DNA of 64,000 bases, taken from NCBI GenBank assembly GCA_029844215.1, contig CM056732.1, forward strand, positions 51,321,007 through 51,385,006. The letters run 5' to 3'. Below are positions 11,308 through 23,699 of this stretch, piece after piece. This DNA comes from Przewalskia tangutica (taxonomy: Eukaryota; Streptophyta; Magnoliopsida; Solanales; Solanaceae). A model generated the notes under the pieces. It was not told the DNA's origin and did not search any database. It worked only from the letters and a program-made list of their open reading frames with translations. The stretch's first letter is position 1; the number at the start of each line of letters is the position of its first letter. The translations under genes and the position numbers were made by a program.

Positions 11308-11315
11308 TATATAAG
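11308..11315 (-). promoter_or_regulatory. A1 5' LTR TATA box
   Basis: The minus strand reads CTTATATA, at the same place as in the 3' LTR. In the 5' LTR this would drive the genomic transcript of A1. Confidence 0.6.
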
Positions 11316-11819
11316 ACCACCAAGGGCTAGGATTAAAACAAATGGGTGGTAGAGATTGGGGACAAGTGTGTGTGGGTCCCACAAGCCACTTGTCCACACA
11401 AAATATCTTAGCAAGACTTGGCCACTTGTCTTGGCCACTTGTGACATGGATTTCGGCCAAGAGCCACCTAGGGGGTGACACGTGTCGCCCTCCTATTCGT
11501 CCAAAATATTTCATCTCCCGAAAATATCCATAATGTCCAAAATCTCGAAAACAAAGTGGGCCCCACAAAACCATAAATTTCTCCCGTGGGCCCCACGTGA
11601 CAAATTCCGGAAAATAAAATCCATAATTCTCTAATATTCCAAGAAGTCCGAATACTAAATCTGGGAATTCAATTCCCATTAACGAACCTTTTTCCTTCAC
11701 AAAAACCGAAAAATTTTCCGTCGGAAAATCAAATCTTTCTTCCTTTCCAATCTTAATGTCGTATTCTCGTACGTACGTCCTCACATACATACCCTGAAAC
11801 TACGGGGTGTAACATTAAT

Positions 11820-11850
11820 TATGCATGTTAGGGGATGATTTTTCAGCATT
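11820..11850 (-). repeat. element C, left LTR, second segment
   Basis: These bases between the A1 duplication and the S1 duplication are a sliver of C's left LTR. It shows that A1 and S1 inserted about 36 bases apart into the same LTR. Confidence 0.75.
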
Positions 11851-11855
11851 ACAAC

Positions 11856-14034
11856 TGTCACGACCCGGTCCCGGGCCCGTGACTGGTGCCTTACCCGGGC
11901 ACCCAAGTAGATATACATCAGAGTAACCAGCGGAATAAAAAAAACAAAGACATGAGATAAAGAGTAAAATAAGAAACAGTCTATCCAAGAAAAAGTTGTC
12001 TTTCGGCATATATACCAAGTCTGACAGTTACATCCTAAAATTTACAACAGGACTACAGACCTCTAAGAAAGTAAACAACTATGGCGGGACAGGGCCCCGC
12101 CATACCCTGAATGTACATAAAGCTACAATGACAGGGAAAAATCATACCCAAAAGACAAGCCTCGAGAAACGGGGCTTTCCCAGCGAAAAGGTGATCAACA
12201 ATCGAGTACCTCTACCTGCGGCGTGAGCACTTCGAAGGAGGTCGATAACAACAATTGCAGTATGTGAAATCGTAAAAATCAAATTAAGTCATAACATTTT
12301 AAAACCAATTACAAATACGCATTTAACACCCAATTTAACGCACATAGTGCCACAAAGATAAACAAGGGCAAAAATAGATATAACGTGGCGGTCTTTTCTA
12401 GGTGCTAATGATTGAAGCAAGGCGATTGCCCGTAGTATCATTATGCGAGCCTAATCACGAACTTCCGCGATCGCGCATAGACCACCTAGGTCCGCATGAG
12501 GTATTCCTCGCATCGGGGGTAGCTAACCCTCGGCATCAACCTGGACTCCCGCAGTCCGCATAGTCACATGGACCGCATGAGGTATTCCTCGCATCGGCGT
12601 AACACACCCGGAGTGATCATCCTGGAACTCCCGCAGCTCCGCATAGGTCACATGGACCCGCATGAGGTATTCCTCGCATCGGGGGTGGCTAACCCTCGGC
12701 TCGTAACAAGTCAGGGGGGTAAGTGATATAATATCAGTACAACGGGCTTATTGTTAAACAACATAAGCACAACAAGAACAACCCCCTTACACAAACGTCA
12801 CAAGACACTAACACACTTAGCATCATAACATGTTTATTTATCAAACCAACTTACCACACCTTCAGAAATCATTACACGGCTTTTATAAACAAATAAGTAA
12901 ACCGTTCCTTTTATCTTTCTTAAGTCGTTATACCTAACTTCCCATAAAGCTAGTATAACACTTAAGCTTTTTATTTAAAACCAAGTATTACTTTTCTTCC
13001 AAAAATGATTCATAACTCTTTTTGAAATATTCAAGATTCCTATTATTTAGAACTCATGTCCAAAGACATCAAGGTAAAGCCAAATTTAGTTTAACACACG
13101 TACGTCTACCGTACTATATATTTTTCACAATTATCATGCTCAAGGGGATAGGAAGAATCACATACCCCTTCGGTTCCATCCACTTGCTAAGTCCAACATG
13201 CCGTACGTAGTATGTCCCTCGATACGTGGAGCAAACTTTAACCAAAATAAGGATTTGACCGAGAAATTTCCAAAGGCTAAAGTCTCTGTAGCATTGCTTT
13301 GATTTTTAAAGAAGACATGAAAGGCTTAGAATGAAATGATTAAAAGGATTGTTGTATGTAGGGGCATGAAAGGTTTACTAAAATGGAATGTTGAAGAACT
13401 TACTGAATGTTTCACAAAGAGTTGCTAGACGTACGCTTTGTTTTAATCTTTTTCTTTTTAAAACAAAGTGAACTGAAATGTAGCCTCTTAGCTAAAAAAA
13501 AAACGACTTAAGGAGGAGTCTCATGTTTCTCGTTTTGCTCCCATATATAAGACGTGAAATACTTGTAGATAAGCATTAAATTAAAGCTCATGACTTAGTC
13601 TTCCACTATCCTATTTAACCCCCTTCAATTACCGCCACCTAATAAAACTTTAGCTAGTCAATTAGGTGATTTACTTAGAGGCTTACACGTAATGGCCCTG
13701 TTATCCCCCTCCATTAATAATCAATCCCATAATTAATCAATTATACCCATAATTAATTCTAGATCCCACTTCTTTTAAATCCTAAAAACTCATAGAAACT
13801 TCGTATACTTGATGTCCTAATTTGTATTATGATATTAGTCCATCACCTCTTGTCTACTTGCCCCACAAATATCTTGCAAGACTTTGACCACTTGCCTTGT
13901 CCACCATGCCCTTTCTAGGGGTGACACATGTCGCCCTCCTATTGGTCCAAAATATTTCATTCTTAACCTAATTAGGGCTTATACATTTATACGTACGTCC
14001 TCACATATATACTCTGGAATTACGGGGTATAACA
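11856..14034 (-). mobile_element. S1: solo gypsy LTR
   Basis: A single 2,179-bp LTR runs from TGTCACGACCCG to GGGGTATAACA (TGTTATACC on the minus strand). It is flanked by the direct repeat ACAAC at 11851-11855 and 14035-14039. No internal region or second LTR is present, so it is the product of LTR-LTR recombination. Its ends belong to the same LTR subgroup as G, E and F. It contains a minisatellite at 12440-12710. No open frame here codes for a recognisable protein. Confidence 0.9.
12440..12710. repeat. 81-85-bp minisatellite in S1
   Basis: Units with 'cgcatgaggtattcctcgca' begin at about 12493, 12574 and 12659. Related but more diverged units occur in both G LTRs (23700-23960 and 31110-31385). 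Confidence 0.85.
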
Positions 14035-14039
14035 ACAAC

Positions 14040-15199
14040 ACCCAAAAACAATCCATAAAAATGACACAACGACGTCTAACAGTTTTGGGTAGTATTCGGT
14101 CAACAACAACTAAAACATTCCGATAACTCTTTCCTTAATCCATTTTATTCCAATTGAAGTTCCAACACTTCTATATATGTCATACTAACTTATCAACAAC
14201 CATATTACTTCCTTTTAACATGCGACGAGTGTAGATAATAACAACAATATAACCAACGAAACCAATGGCACAAAATTGCCTCAAATCGGCAAACAACATA
14301 TCTATCACATACACATCTTATTTTCCATTTCTTCCTTAACATAAATTCATCCCTTAAACATAACAATAAGTAATATCCAATTACTGCAAAGGAAGAAGAA
14401 TTATTACCTCATTTTTTTGCCAAAAATCGTCCAAAACATTCTGTGGGTATATGGTTCGCAGTTTTCGTTTCACTCCACTCACTTCACTTTGTATTTCACT
14501 TCCAAAAAGTCGACGGAACCTTAGGGTTTCACCCTCCTATATTCGGCCAACCCATTGTTCTTGGGGTTTTAAGGGGTTATCTTTGCTTAGCACTTCATTA
14601 GGGAGCTTAGTCTTGAGTTTGAGGATTTATCATCAAAGAGTGAAGAATTTTTGGTCTCCAAGTTTGCCCTTGGCCGAGAGCAATGTAAGAGAGGGAGTGT
14701 GATATTTGTCTAAGTTTTGGCTAAGTCTTGCACTCCCTCTTGATATATAGATACATATCCAAGTAGCAAGACAAGTGGAGTGGGACCCACATGGCCCACT
14801 TGTCACTTGTCTCAAAATATCTAGAAGTCTTCCAAAAATATCTAAGTCAAGTCTTCCAAGACCAAGACAAGTGGGGGTGCCACGTGTCACCCTCTCATTG
14901 GTCTAAAAATATCCATAATTGGCCAAAATATCTCGAAATATTGTGTGCCCCACAAAACCGTAAAATTTTCCCGTGGGCCCCACGTGACCAAATCCGAACT
15001 TTAAAATCCATAAATCCAATAAATTTCAAAAGTCTCAAATACCAAATTTGAGAACCATATTCCAATTTATAAACGTTTTTCTTCATAAATTCCCGAGATT
15101 TTCCTTAAGAAAAAGTAATTCTTCTTTCTTTCCAAAATTCAAATCTCAATTTATTACGCACGTTCTCTTCTCAATCTCTTGGAAATACGGGGTGTAACA
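14040..15199 (-). repeat. element C, left LTR, third segment
   Basis: The LTR resumes after S1 and ends GGGGTGTAACA at 15199, immediately before C's polypurine tract. With the two earlier segments, the surviving left LTR totals about 2.9 kb. A 'gtgccacgtgtcaccctctc' region near 14878 and an AT-rich U3-like part match the general plan of the other LTRs here. Confidence 0.8.
14742..14750 (-). promoter_or_regulatory. C left LTR TATA-like box
   Basis: The minus strand reads CTATATATC about 450 bases before the LTR end, the same relative location as the TATA boxes of A1 and G. Confidence 0.45.
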
Positions 15200-15234
15200 T
15201 CCTTCCCCCCTTAGAAACATTCGTCTCGAATGTT
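15200..15234 (-). other. C polypurine tract and palindrome
   Basis: The minus strand reads TAAGGGGGGAAGG next to the LTR. The palindrome AACATTCG-TCT-CGAATGTT (plus strand) lies at 15216-15234; relative to A1 only the loop differs. Confidence 0.85.
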
Positions 15235-15580
15235 CATAATAGGTTCATGTTAATCAAATCTCGGTATAGTCTCCTTAGACTACACCCTACGAAACCAAAC
15301 ATGCCACATATGGCCCTAATACATCACACATTCATATACATAAATCATAAGCCAACCGAGGAATTAAATCTAAAGTGTGTATCACCACTATTAACTCTCA
15401 TTTATGGCCTAAAAGGATTCTCTTTTCGTACCTTCATTATTCATAACTATAAATACTTCAATTCTTTTAACACTTGTTCGCTCCTTTTCTTACTTGTCAT
15501 ACTCTTCTCGTACTTCCAAACTTATTCTATTATACGTACATAATTTCAATTATTGCTTCTGTTTTCAAATCCTTGGAGTT

Positions 15581-15800
15581 ACTATATCCAAACTTGGTCA
15601 TTATACTTAGATTCAATTTCCGTTAAGGCCCTTCTCGGCCCTCACGACCCGGTTCTGGTGGAACGTGTCCACGAACTCGTACATCGATTAACTAGACTTG
15701 CGCCTTGGACCCTCATAACCCTATCACATAGCGGGACCATCTTCAACTGACCCCACTCCATTCCATACTAAGGGTTGACCCGTAATTGGCCCACAACCCG
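15581..15800 (-). other. C copy of the conserved post-gag segment
   Basis: It matches A1 6130-6360, including 'gaacgtgtccacgaactcgt' and 'accctatcacatagcgggac'. On the minus strand the equivalent of the EASKMTKF stretch is eroded and interrupted by stops. Confidence 0.65.
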
Positions 15801-16584
15801 ACCCATCGTCGCACTTAACTCTCATTCTTGGTCTGCAATAAATCTTACTACCCGAGAAGGCCTTGTACATCTAAGGTCTCAGCGGTTATCAATATTCTAA
15901 GGTTCATAATTATTCCATGTCCCAAGTTTACCTTATCAGTCCCCACATACGGGTAAGGTAGCTTCTCATAATCTCAAAATCACGTTGTCTTACTCACAAC
16001 AACTCTATTTACTCCATACCAATATTATTCATACAATCCCTTAAGCGTACAACACAGTTTAATCTAACAACACGATATGCTATCAAATCAATCAAACATG
16101 ATCTCTTTTAAGAGTCTAACACATCTTAGACAGTTCATCACCTACTGATTATTCCAAATCAGTACACAAATAAAGCCTAGGTGTGGATTTAACAACTGTT
16201 TCACACCTTCCAAACAATTATTAAGGCTTAATCAACTCATGGTAATTCATGACCATTCTAGGCAACACACATATGACTTTAATAAATACGCTCGTACAGA
16301 TATACATCATCACAATACCATCTATACAAAAAATTTACCAACCTGGATACGCAATCCATATAATTTGTCTTGTGCCATTGTTGCCTTTCTCAAAGCTGCA
16401 ATCACAATAATACGTTAGGGAGAGAGTACCCTAACAACACAACTCTATCGCACGATCTCAGAGTGAGAAGAAGGGAAATCAATCCTAAATGTACTATAGC
16501 CTCCTGTTTATAGATGTGGTGCACAACACACCGATAAACAAGACTCTACTATACACGGTCTATAGACATTCCGAGGACTAACTA

Positions 16585-16595
16585 CTCTGATACCA
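16585..16595 (-). other. C primer-binding site (initiator tRNA-Met)
   Basis: The minus strand reads TGGTATCAGAG immediately inside the right LTR, fixing C as a minus-strand element. Confidence 0.85.
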
Positions 16596-16598
16596 CTC

Positions 16599-17534
16599 TG
16601 TCACGCCCCGAACCCCGGGCCAGCGACTGGTGCCCTACCTGGGCACCCTTCTATTCATACAACACAAGTAAACCGCGAAAGATAAATAACACTCATTTTT
16701 TTCTTTAAACAAAGGCAAAGCCGATAAGCCTGCCATAATATATAACGCCCGAATGGGCCTACAACCGTACAACAAGGTAAATACAACTCTCACCAGCCCA
16801 CATATGAATACAAACCTCTAAGAGTTTGGACAAATACTATGACGGGACAAGGCCCCGCCGTACCCCTGAATATACCTAGCCATAATGACAAGCTCCGGAA
16901 CATTGAAGCTATCCCAAAATGCTGAAGAAGGATCCTAAGCTCGCGGATTAAAAACTGAGTACCTAAACCTGCGGGCATGAAGCGAGCCCAGAAGAAATCG
17001 ATCAACAATTATCAAGTATGTAAACATAAATCTGATGACATGATCATAACTGTACAAAAGAATGACAGGGGAAAGTATGAAAATCAAATACCAGATCCTA
17101 CCGTGCCATATAAAATCAAGAATACCTGTTTGTACATATCTATCATGTAATGTGACCATCTGAGTACCTAGCTTCGCACCATGGACTTTGTCTATGAACC
17201 AATTATCAAGTATTCTGCCCGCCCCTTCTGGAACGCGATAAAGTCATGTAATCGATGTTGTCCTGCCCATTAAGGTATAACTTTGCCTGTCTGCGTCGGG
17301 ACTCGATTTAATTATCAATATGTGTGACGTAACCCGACCCATTTGCGGGATGCGGTGTGATGATGCAATGTGACGTAACCCGGCCCATCTGTGGGACGCG
17401 GTGTAATGATGCAATGTGACGTAATCCGACCCATCTATGGGACGCGGTGTAATGATGCAATGTGACGTAACCCGACCCATTTGTGGAATGCGGTGTATGT
17501 ATGTCTATATCGTAAACCGGCCCATTTGCGGGAC
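16599..17534 (-). repeat. element C, right (5') LTR, first segment
   Basis: It starts TGTCACGCCCCG. From about 17010 onward it repeats the left LTR from about 772, including the 46-bp minisatellite. It is interrupted by solo LTR S2 inside that minisatellite. Confidence 0.85.
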
Positions 17535-17539
17535 GCGGT
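17215..17539. repeat. 46-bp minisatellite in C right LTR (split)
   Basis: This is the counterpart of 985-1375, with units carrying GTAACCCGRCCCAT. The array is cut by S2 and its last units continue at 20471-20530. Confidence 0.85.
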
Positions 17540-18209
17540 TGTCACGACCTGACCATGGGCCCGCGACTGGTGCCTTACCCCGGGCACCCTAGTGATACAA
17601 CATCAGAGAAAAACCAGCGGAAATAAAACCTACAGATATGAAACAAGATAAAGAAAAGCAAGCTAACTAAAAGCGGTTGCCTTTTTGCATATATCTGAGA
17701 AATTTGAACAGTTACATCCTTTACAACCCCGCCCACAACGATCTACGGACCTCTAAGAGTGTAACAACTATGACGGACAGGCCGCCATACCTCGAATGTA
17801 CAAGAACCTACAACTCAGGAAACATACCAAAAGATAAGCCTCGAGAAAGCGGAGCTTCCCAATCTGAATTGTGATCCTATGGCGGATCAACAACCGATGT
17901 ACCTACCTGCGGCATGACGCAGCCCCGCGAGGTCGATCTGACAACAGTACCAAGTATGTGGCGAAAATACTGTAAATGAAATCATAGTAGTCTAAATAAA
18001 GCAGAGACATATGTGATAACCAAACTACGATTACATAATATGTAGCGATCGCGTCAGTCGACTCACGCCTCAGTGATCACTCAAATATAACTATGGGTCA
18101 TACCGCAACATCAATCATGCGTGGAACACCTTCCTCATGCGGCAATCACGATAACCACGCAGGAGTACACATGAACATCGTGTCCCACTGGTCATAAAAA
18201 CCGTCTGGG

Positions 18210-18520
18210 GCAAGTCTGACTAACTACCGGATACCAAAGCGCGTCATCAATCGAGGCAAGTACGAAGCCAACTACCGATACCAAAGTCGTACCAACAAAT
18301 CTATATAACCATACCACGGTGACCTGAGGCAAATCTGCCAACTACCGAGATACCACTGCGCCACGTGGTGGCGGAATCTGAAGACTAACTACGGATACCA
18401 AGCGGAATCACGAGACGTCCACAAACTGAGCAGGCAAATCTGAAGGCTAACTACCGATACCGCGAATCACCACGACCTGGGCAAATCACGAGCCAACTAC
18501 GGATACTGGCGAATCGGTAA
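18210..18520. repeat. degenerate minisatellite in S2
   Basis: Units contain 'ctaactaccggataccaaag' or close variants at about 50-60-base spacing with many small indels. It is the reverse complement of the arrays in A2 (36855-37215 and 42750-43110). Confidence 0.75.
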
Positions 18521-19957
18521 AGCCTCGGAGAGCTAGTCCATGGAATAATAATCACGAAGCGTGCGATGGAATGCTCACACGCCAGTGCGTCCAAGTAAGA
18601 TCATAACAAATCAGTCGGCCCTCCATCGAGAGACGCGGTGGTATAGAAATACAATACTAGCACGACAAGACTATCACACGCAAACATAGGAAAGTTACAC
18701 ACAACTCAAGGTACTTTCATTTTATGCCCAAGTCCAGGTTTTAACCCCAAAGTACTACGTACGTTAAATTCTTTTTTAAAAGATCCATTTCTTTTACAAA
18801 GGTCACCCGATGCCCGTATTATCAAAATAGAGTGACTAACATTTTAAGTAAACCAAAACAACTTCCATACTTTCCTTTTTAAACCAAATTAAGACAATAC
18901 TATGCCTTCTTTTTAGACCAAAACACTTCTCCTTTTAAAGTCAAGTCTCTTATCTTTTAAAAACCACAAACCATTTCTTTACCTACATAAAGTTGTTATA
19001 GCAAACTTCCCATAAAGCCGTTATAACACTTTATGTTTTAAACCAACCAAATTCATTTAGCACATGTACGTCTACCGTACTACATAGTTCACAACAATCA
19101 TGCTAGAAAAGATAGGAAGAGGTTCACATACCTCGCGACGGTTATCGACAATTAGCAAAACGCTCCAAGTACTATAACCTTGCTAGCCTTTTCCACCCTT
19201 CAAGTAGAATACGCTACTCGTAGTACTTCAACCTATAACGGCCATAAAACGTTTATTAACTTCTAGCTCTCTTCGTAGAACAATTCTAAGTACCAGGTTC
19301 CTTATTCTACGGAAAATTCGGCAGCACCTCCCCCCCCCCGCAACCACATAAATCTCCTCCTCTAACGAGGCCTGCTACCAAACCAACAATCCCAGGGGGG
19401 GTTACACGTCTAACCGTACGTGTACAATTCTACTCCACACTAATACTATAAGTCTCATCAGAATACAGTCCTATGTAAATACTGATTCAATTCTTTATAA
19501 TCATCCTTCCAATATATCTTATACTCAATTCTAAACTACTACTGACATGTAATCTCCAATTCTGATAGGGGACAAAGATAATTACCTCGATAAGCCCAAA
19601 ATTATCCAAGATATAAGTCGATCTGAGCAACGTTTAGCTCGATTCCTTACCCTCCAACCCGCTCCAAGCAACCCTTAGAAGTTTCTAAACAACTTCTCTT
19701 AACACTTCATCTAAGCTATGAAGATTTTTCTAGGAGCTTCATTTTGCGACTATGGAATAAAGTAGTATTTAGGGCTCTTATGTTGGGATTTCTTTGGAAT
19801 ACCACAAGGGATTTAGGCTAAAGTATTTGGAATAACAACAATACTTGAAGAATTCTACCAAGGTGGGGGTGTTTGGACGAGAACTCACTAAGGGAGAGGA
19901 GGAATTTTTGCCTTGGAAACTTTCTAATGTGGATGAAATAAAGTCTTGCACACGGGG

Positions 19958-19965
19958 TATTTATA
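19958..19965 (-). promoter_or_regulatory. S2 TATA box
   Basis: The minus strand reads TATAAATA in the context CTATAAATAC, the same context as in A2, F, G and E. Confidence 0.6.
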
Positions 19966-20475
19966 GGAAATCAATGGCCAAGATCTAGGCAAGTGGATGG
20001 TGAGGATGGGGTACATGTGTGTGGGTAGTTGGCCAACCACTTGGCTACCACAAAAATGGGACAAGTGGCGCACAAAATGGGCCACTTGTCCACCAAAAAG
20101 CGTCCACTTGTCCTTCTCCAATTCGCCAACATGGCCACGGGGTGACACGTGTCGCCCCTACCCGTCAAAATATTTCATCTTCCGAAAATATCCGTAATGC
20201 CAAAAATCCGAAAATAAAGTGGGCCCCAGCAAAAGTAGAATTTTCGTGGGCCCAGCGTGACCAATTCGGAAATAAAATTTCATAATTCTAAAATATTCCA
20301 AAAAGTCCAAATACCAAATCGGAATCAATTCCCTTTAACGAACATTTTTCCTTCACAAAATCCGGAAACTTTTCCGTCGAAAAATCACATCTTTCTTCCT
20401 TTTCAATTTTACTGTCGTATTCTCGTACGTACGTCCTCATTTACATACTCTGGAACTACGGGGTGTAACAGCGGT

Positions 20476-21442
20476 GTATTGCATCTATAACATAACCCGG
20501 CCCGTTGTGGGACTCGGTGTATCAATGCAACCATATAACATTTTTAAACTATCTTTTAACTTCCCATTAAGCCGTTATAATTTCCCATAAAGCTATTATA
20601 ACAACCTTTCATTTTAGAAAACTAAGGCATTATCATATCTTTCCTTTTTAAACAAACCAAGGTACTATCATGTAACTTTTAGGGAAATGAACCCAAAGTA
20701 CTACGTACATTCACCGTACATATCATGTAATATTAGGGAGTTGAACCCCAAAATACTTTTACTATCAAAATCAAGTTACTTACAAGTTGTAAACTTAAGT
20801 AACTTATGCCTTTAAATCAAGTTACTTCCCCTTTCAAATCAAGTCATTTATTCTCTTCAAATCAAATAATCCATATTTTTCAAATTAAGTAATCTATACT
20901 TTTTAAGTAAGGTCTCATATACCTTCAAGTAAAGTCTCATATACTTTCAACTAAGTCTCATAACTTTCAAATAAATCAAGTCTCATAACTTTCAAGTAAA
21001 TCTAATCTCATGACTTACTAAAAACTCTTACCAACATCTCCCATAAGATTTGGTAAGGACTTAGGAATAATTTAGACATGCCTTTAACATAGAATCAATA
21101 ACATGAATACTTCCTAACTTCTAAGAGTAGAATGAATCATGAAACAATACCACATGAATATTTCATACGTAGAACATGCCAAGAGAGGGAAGAGGTTCAC
21201 ATACCTCGTTGACGACTAACTCATACGACAAGTAGCAATACGCTCCAATGTACTTCAACCTATCATAATTATAGAACTTCTATCAATATCATACTTACTA
21301 GTATAAGACTTATACCAAATAATGGTCCTCTTATTCTATGGAAAATTGGTCAGCACTTCCTTTGTTTCTACGTACTTTTCCACCTTTTTTCATCAACCAA
21401 CAAGCCACATTTAAGGCACAACCAACAGTTAACCAAAAGGGG
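20476..21442 (-). repeat. element C, right LTR, second segment
   Basis: This continues the right LTR and parallels 1318-2300 of the left LTR. At 21443-21447 it is cut by insertion D. The bases ATTAC before D are a candidate 5-bp duplication whose partner is not in the window. Confidence 0.8.
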
Positions 21443-21447
21443 ATTAC

Positions 21448-23103
21448 TGTCACGACCCGACCGGGCGAATGGTGCCCTACCAGGCACCTCTTTACGTATA
21501 CATCGAGAGAATAGCAATGAACATACATAAAACTCTTAACGTACATCTACGTAAAAAAAATAGCAATGATAAGGCCACCTCTGGACATATATATACAAGA
21601 ACATATCCAACAATAGTTACATCCCATCTTTATACAAACTAACCCACAAGATATGACTACAGACCTCTAAGAATTTTGACATAATCACTGTGACGAGACA
21701 GGGCCCCGTCATACCCCTGAATGTACAACAACCGACTATACCAGGGATCTGAACCATGGATAAGCCTCCGGAGTAATGGAGCTTCTCAACAGCTAAACAG
21801 TGATCCTAAGAGTGAGGATCGCAACTCAGATAACTCTACTTGCGTCATGACGCGGCCAGAAGAAGTCGGTCAACTATGTACCAAGTATGTGGCGAAATCT
21901 TGAAATGAAATCATATAGTCTAAAATAAAGCTGGAGACATGTATGATGACAAAATAACAGTACACTGTGCCTTACTAATAATGAGAGTAAACAAGAGTAT
22001 ACTTTACTACATAAAAATAGGAGGCTCATGATCAAATTAGGGTCACCCGCCCGTAGTATCATTAAGCAATCCTACTCCTGGGACTATTTCACCCGCATAG
22101 GTCCTGTGGACCCGCAATGAGGTCATCCGCCTCGCATGGGACTATTTCACCTGCATATGCCCGGTGGACCCGCAATGAGTACAAACGCCGCACTCGCATC
22201 ATGGGTAGCAAATCCATGAAATAAGTAGTAACCCGGGGGTTTACCCCGCAAGAATAACATAACACTAGCACAACCGGCTATCATACATAACATAAGCACC
22301 ACCGGCTTATCATAAATATCATAAGCAAGTTAAGAAATCCCCTAACTTCTTATTAGACTTAATTAACATGCACTCTCATTTCATTTAAACTTAAGGCACT
22401 ATCATGTCACATAAAATCCGAGTTTAACCCAGTATTACGTCTTCGTTCCTTTAAAAAGAACCCTTTTATATAAAAACCCCAAGATACTAACACCTGTAGT
22501 ATCAAGGCATGTCTATTTTTCAAATCAAGTTACTACACCTTTAGAAATTCATTTCAAGGCTTTAAAACCAAGTAACTTCTACTTTCGCAACCTAGGCAAC
22601 TCGTGCCTATAAATCAAGTAGACACTCTCTTAACTTTTCATAAAGTCATTATAACTAACTTCCCATAAAGTCGTTATAACTCTTTATGTTTTAGACAATT
22701 ACTTTCTTTTTGAAACCAAGAGACTTATACTTTTAAAACCAAGTATCATATACTTTTAAAATACTTCAAGTCTCTTAACCTTAGATATCAAGTATTCTAT
22801 ACTTTTCAAGTCAAGTAATCTTTCCATGTAACCTCAAGTCACATATACTTTTAAAAGCCAAGTTACCTCACTTTTCGAAATCAAGGCAAAGGATTCCAAA
22901 ATGAAACCGAATTCATTTTAAACATGTACGTCCACCGTACTATACATTTATAAAACTCATGCTCAAGAAGATAGGGAAAGTTCCACATACCTCTTCGACT
23001 TAAACCACTTGCCAAGTTGAATACGCCGCACGTAGAATGTCAACCTATAATGACCATAATACGTCCATCAACTACTAGCTTTCAACGTAGAATATTTCTA
23101 AGT
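21448..23103 (-). mobile_element. element D LTR, first segment
   Basis: A new LTR begins TGTCACGACCCG inside C's right LTR. It has the general LTR plan (conserved GTTATAAC block near 22645-22685, GTACGTCCACCGTAC near 22925). A 59-bp repeat occurs in two units at 22079-22200. It is interrupted by G at 23104-23108 and continues from 33079. Whether D is a solo LTR or a whole element cannot be told, since it does not end in the window. Confidence 0.75.
22079..22200. repeat. 59-bp two-unit repeat in D
   Basis: Two consecutive units begin GGGACTATTTCACC and carry GTGGACCCGCAATGAG. They occupy the zone where the other LTRs have their own minisatellite. Confidence 0.75.
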
Positions 23104-23699
23104 ATAAGTGTCACGACCCATTCCGGGGCCCGTGACTGGTGCCTTACCCGGGCACCCAAGTAGTCATACATCAGAGAAAATCAGCGGAATATAAAAACAA
23201 GACATGAAACAATGTAAATTGAGACACAGTTTATATGAGAAAAGTCGCCTTTCTATATATATATAAACCAAAATCGCGATTACATCTCAACTGTATAATA
23301 GGACTACTGCACTTCTGAAGTAAACAACTATGGCGGGACGGGGCGCCATACCTCGATCATACAAAACTATCTACAACGGAGATCATACCCAAAAGTCGAG
23401 CCTCGGAGAAGATGGAGCTCGACACCAAAGCAAAAGATCCTGAGGATGCGGATCTAGCACTGCTTTCTTACCTGCGGCGTGACGCAGCCCCAAGGAGGTC
23501 GATCTGCAAGTACCAAGTATGTGAAAGCAGAAAGTACTTAAATGAAATCATATCATTTTAAAAACCAATTTTACAAATATGCACGAAACAACCAATGTAA
23601 CCGCACATAGTGCCATATCACAAACAAGAGCAATAAGAGGTAAATTGTAACAGGTCTCTTTCTAGGCTGCGAATGATCGAAGCAAGGCCAATCGCCCAT

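Larger units (their letters stand above)
2460..11814 (-). mobile_element. A1: complete gag-only Ty3/gypsy LTR element
   Basis: The element is bounded by the direct repeat TTAAT at 2455-2459 and 11815-11819, a clean 5-bp target-site duplication. Two LTRs (2460-5756 and 8212-11814) flank a 2,455-bp internal region with primer site, gag remnant and polypurine tract on the minus strand. No protease, reverse transcriptase or integrase is visible, and the internal region is about half that of element G. The LTR ends are TGTTACACC and GACA, read on the minus strand. Gag, leader and tract match G, so mobilisation by a G-like autonomous element is plausible (inference). The host is C's left LTR. Confidence 0.9.
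8212..11814 (-). repeat. A1 5' LTR
   Basis: This 3.6-kb LTR starts on the plus strand with TATCACGACCCG rather than TGTCACG, a single change in the terminal dinucleotide, and ends GGGGTGTAACA. It carries a 70-75-bp minisatellite that is missing from the partner LTR. Outside the arrays the two LTRs are very similar, so the insertion is not ancient. Confidence 0.9.
15200..16598 (-). mobile_element. element C internal region, gag-less
   Basis: Only 1.4 kb separate the LTR end at 15199 from the next LTR start at 16599. The polypurine tract, palindrome, conserved post-gag segment, leader and primer site are all present. No CCHC knuckle or gag core is seen on either strand. C is thus a shorter derivative of the gag-only type, either an internal deletion or a replacement. 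A unique stretch at about 16280-16430 has no counterpart in A1. Confidence 0.75.
17540..20470 (-). mobile_element. S2: solo gypsy LTR
   Basis: A single 2,931-bp LTR runs from TGTCACGACCTG to GGGGTGTAACA, flanked by GCGGT at 17535-17539 and 20471-20475. There is no internal region. Its minisatellite (18210-18520) is the reverse complement of the one in A2's LTRs, so S2 belongs to the A2-like subgroup. It inserted into the 46-bp minisatellite of C's right LTR. Confidence 0.9.
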
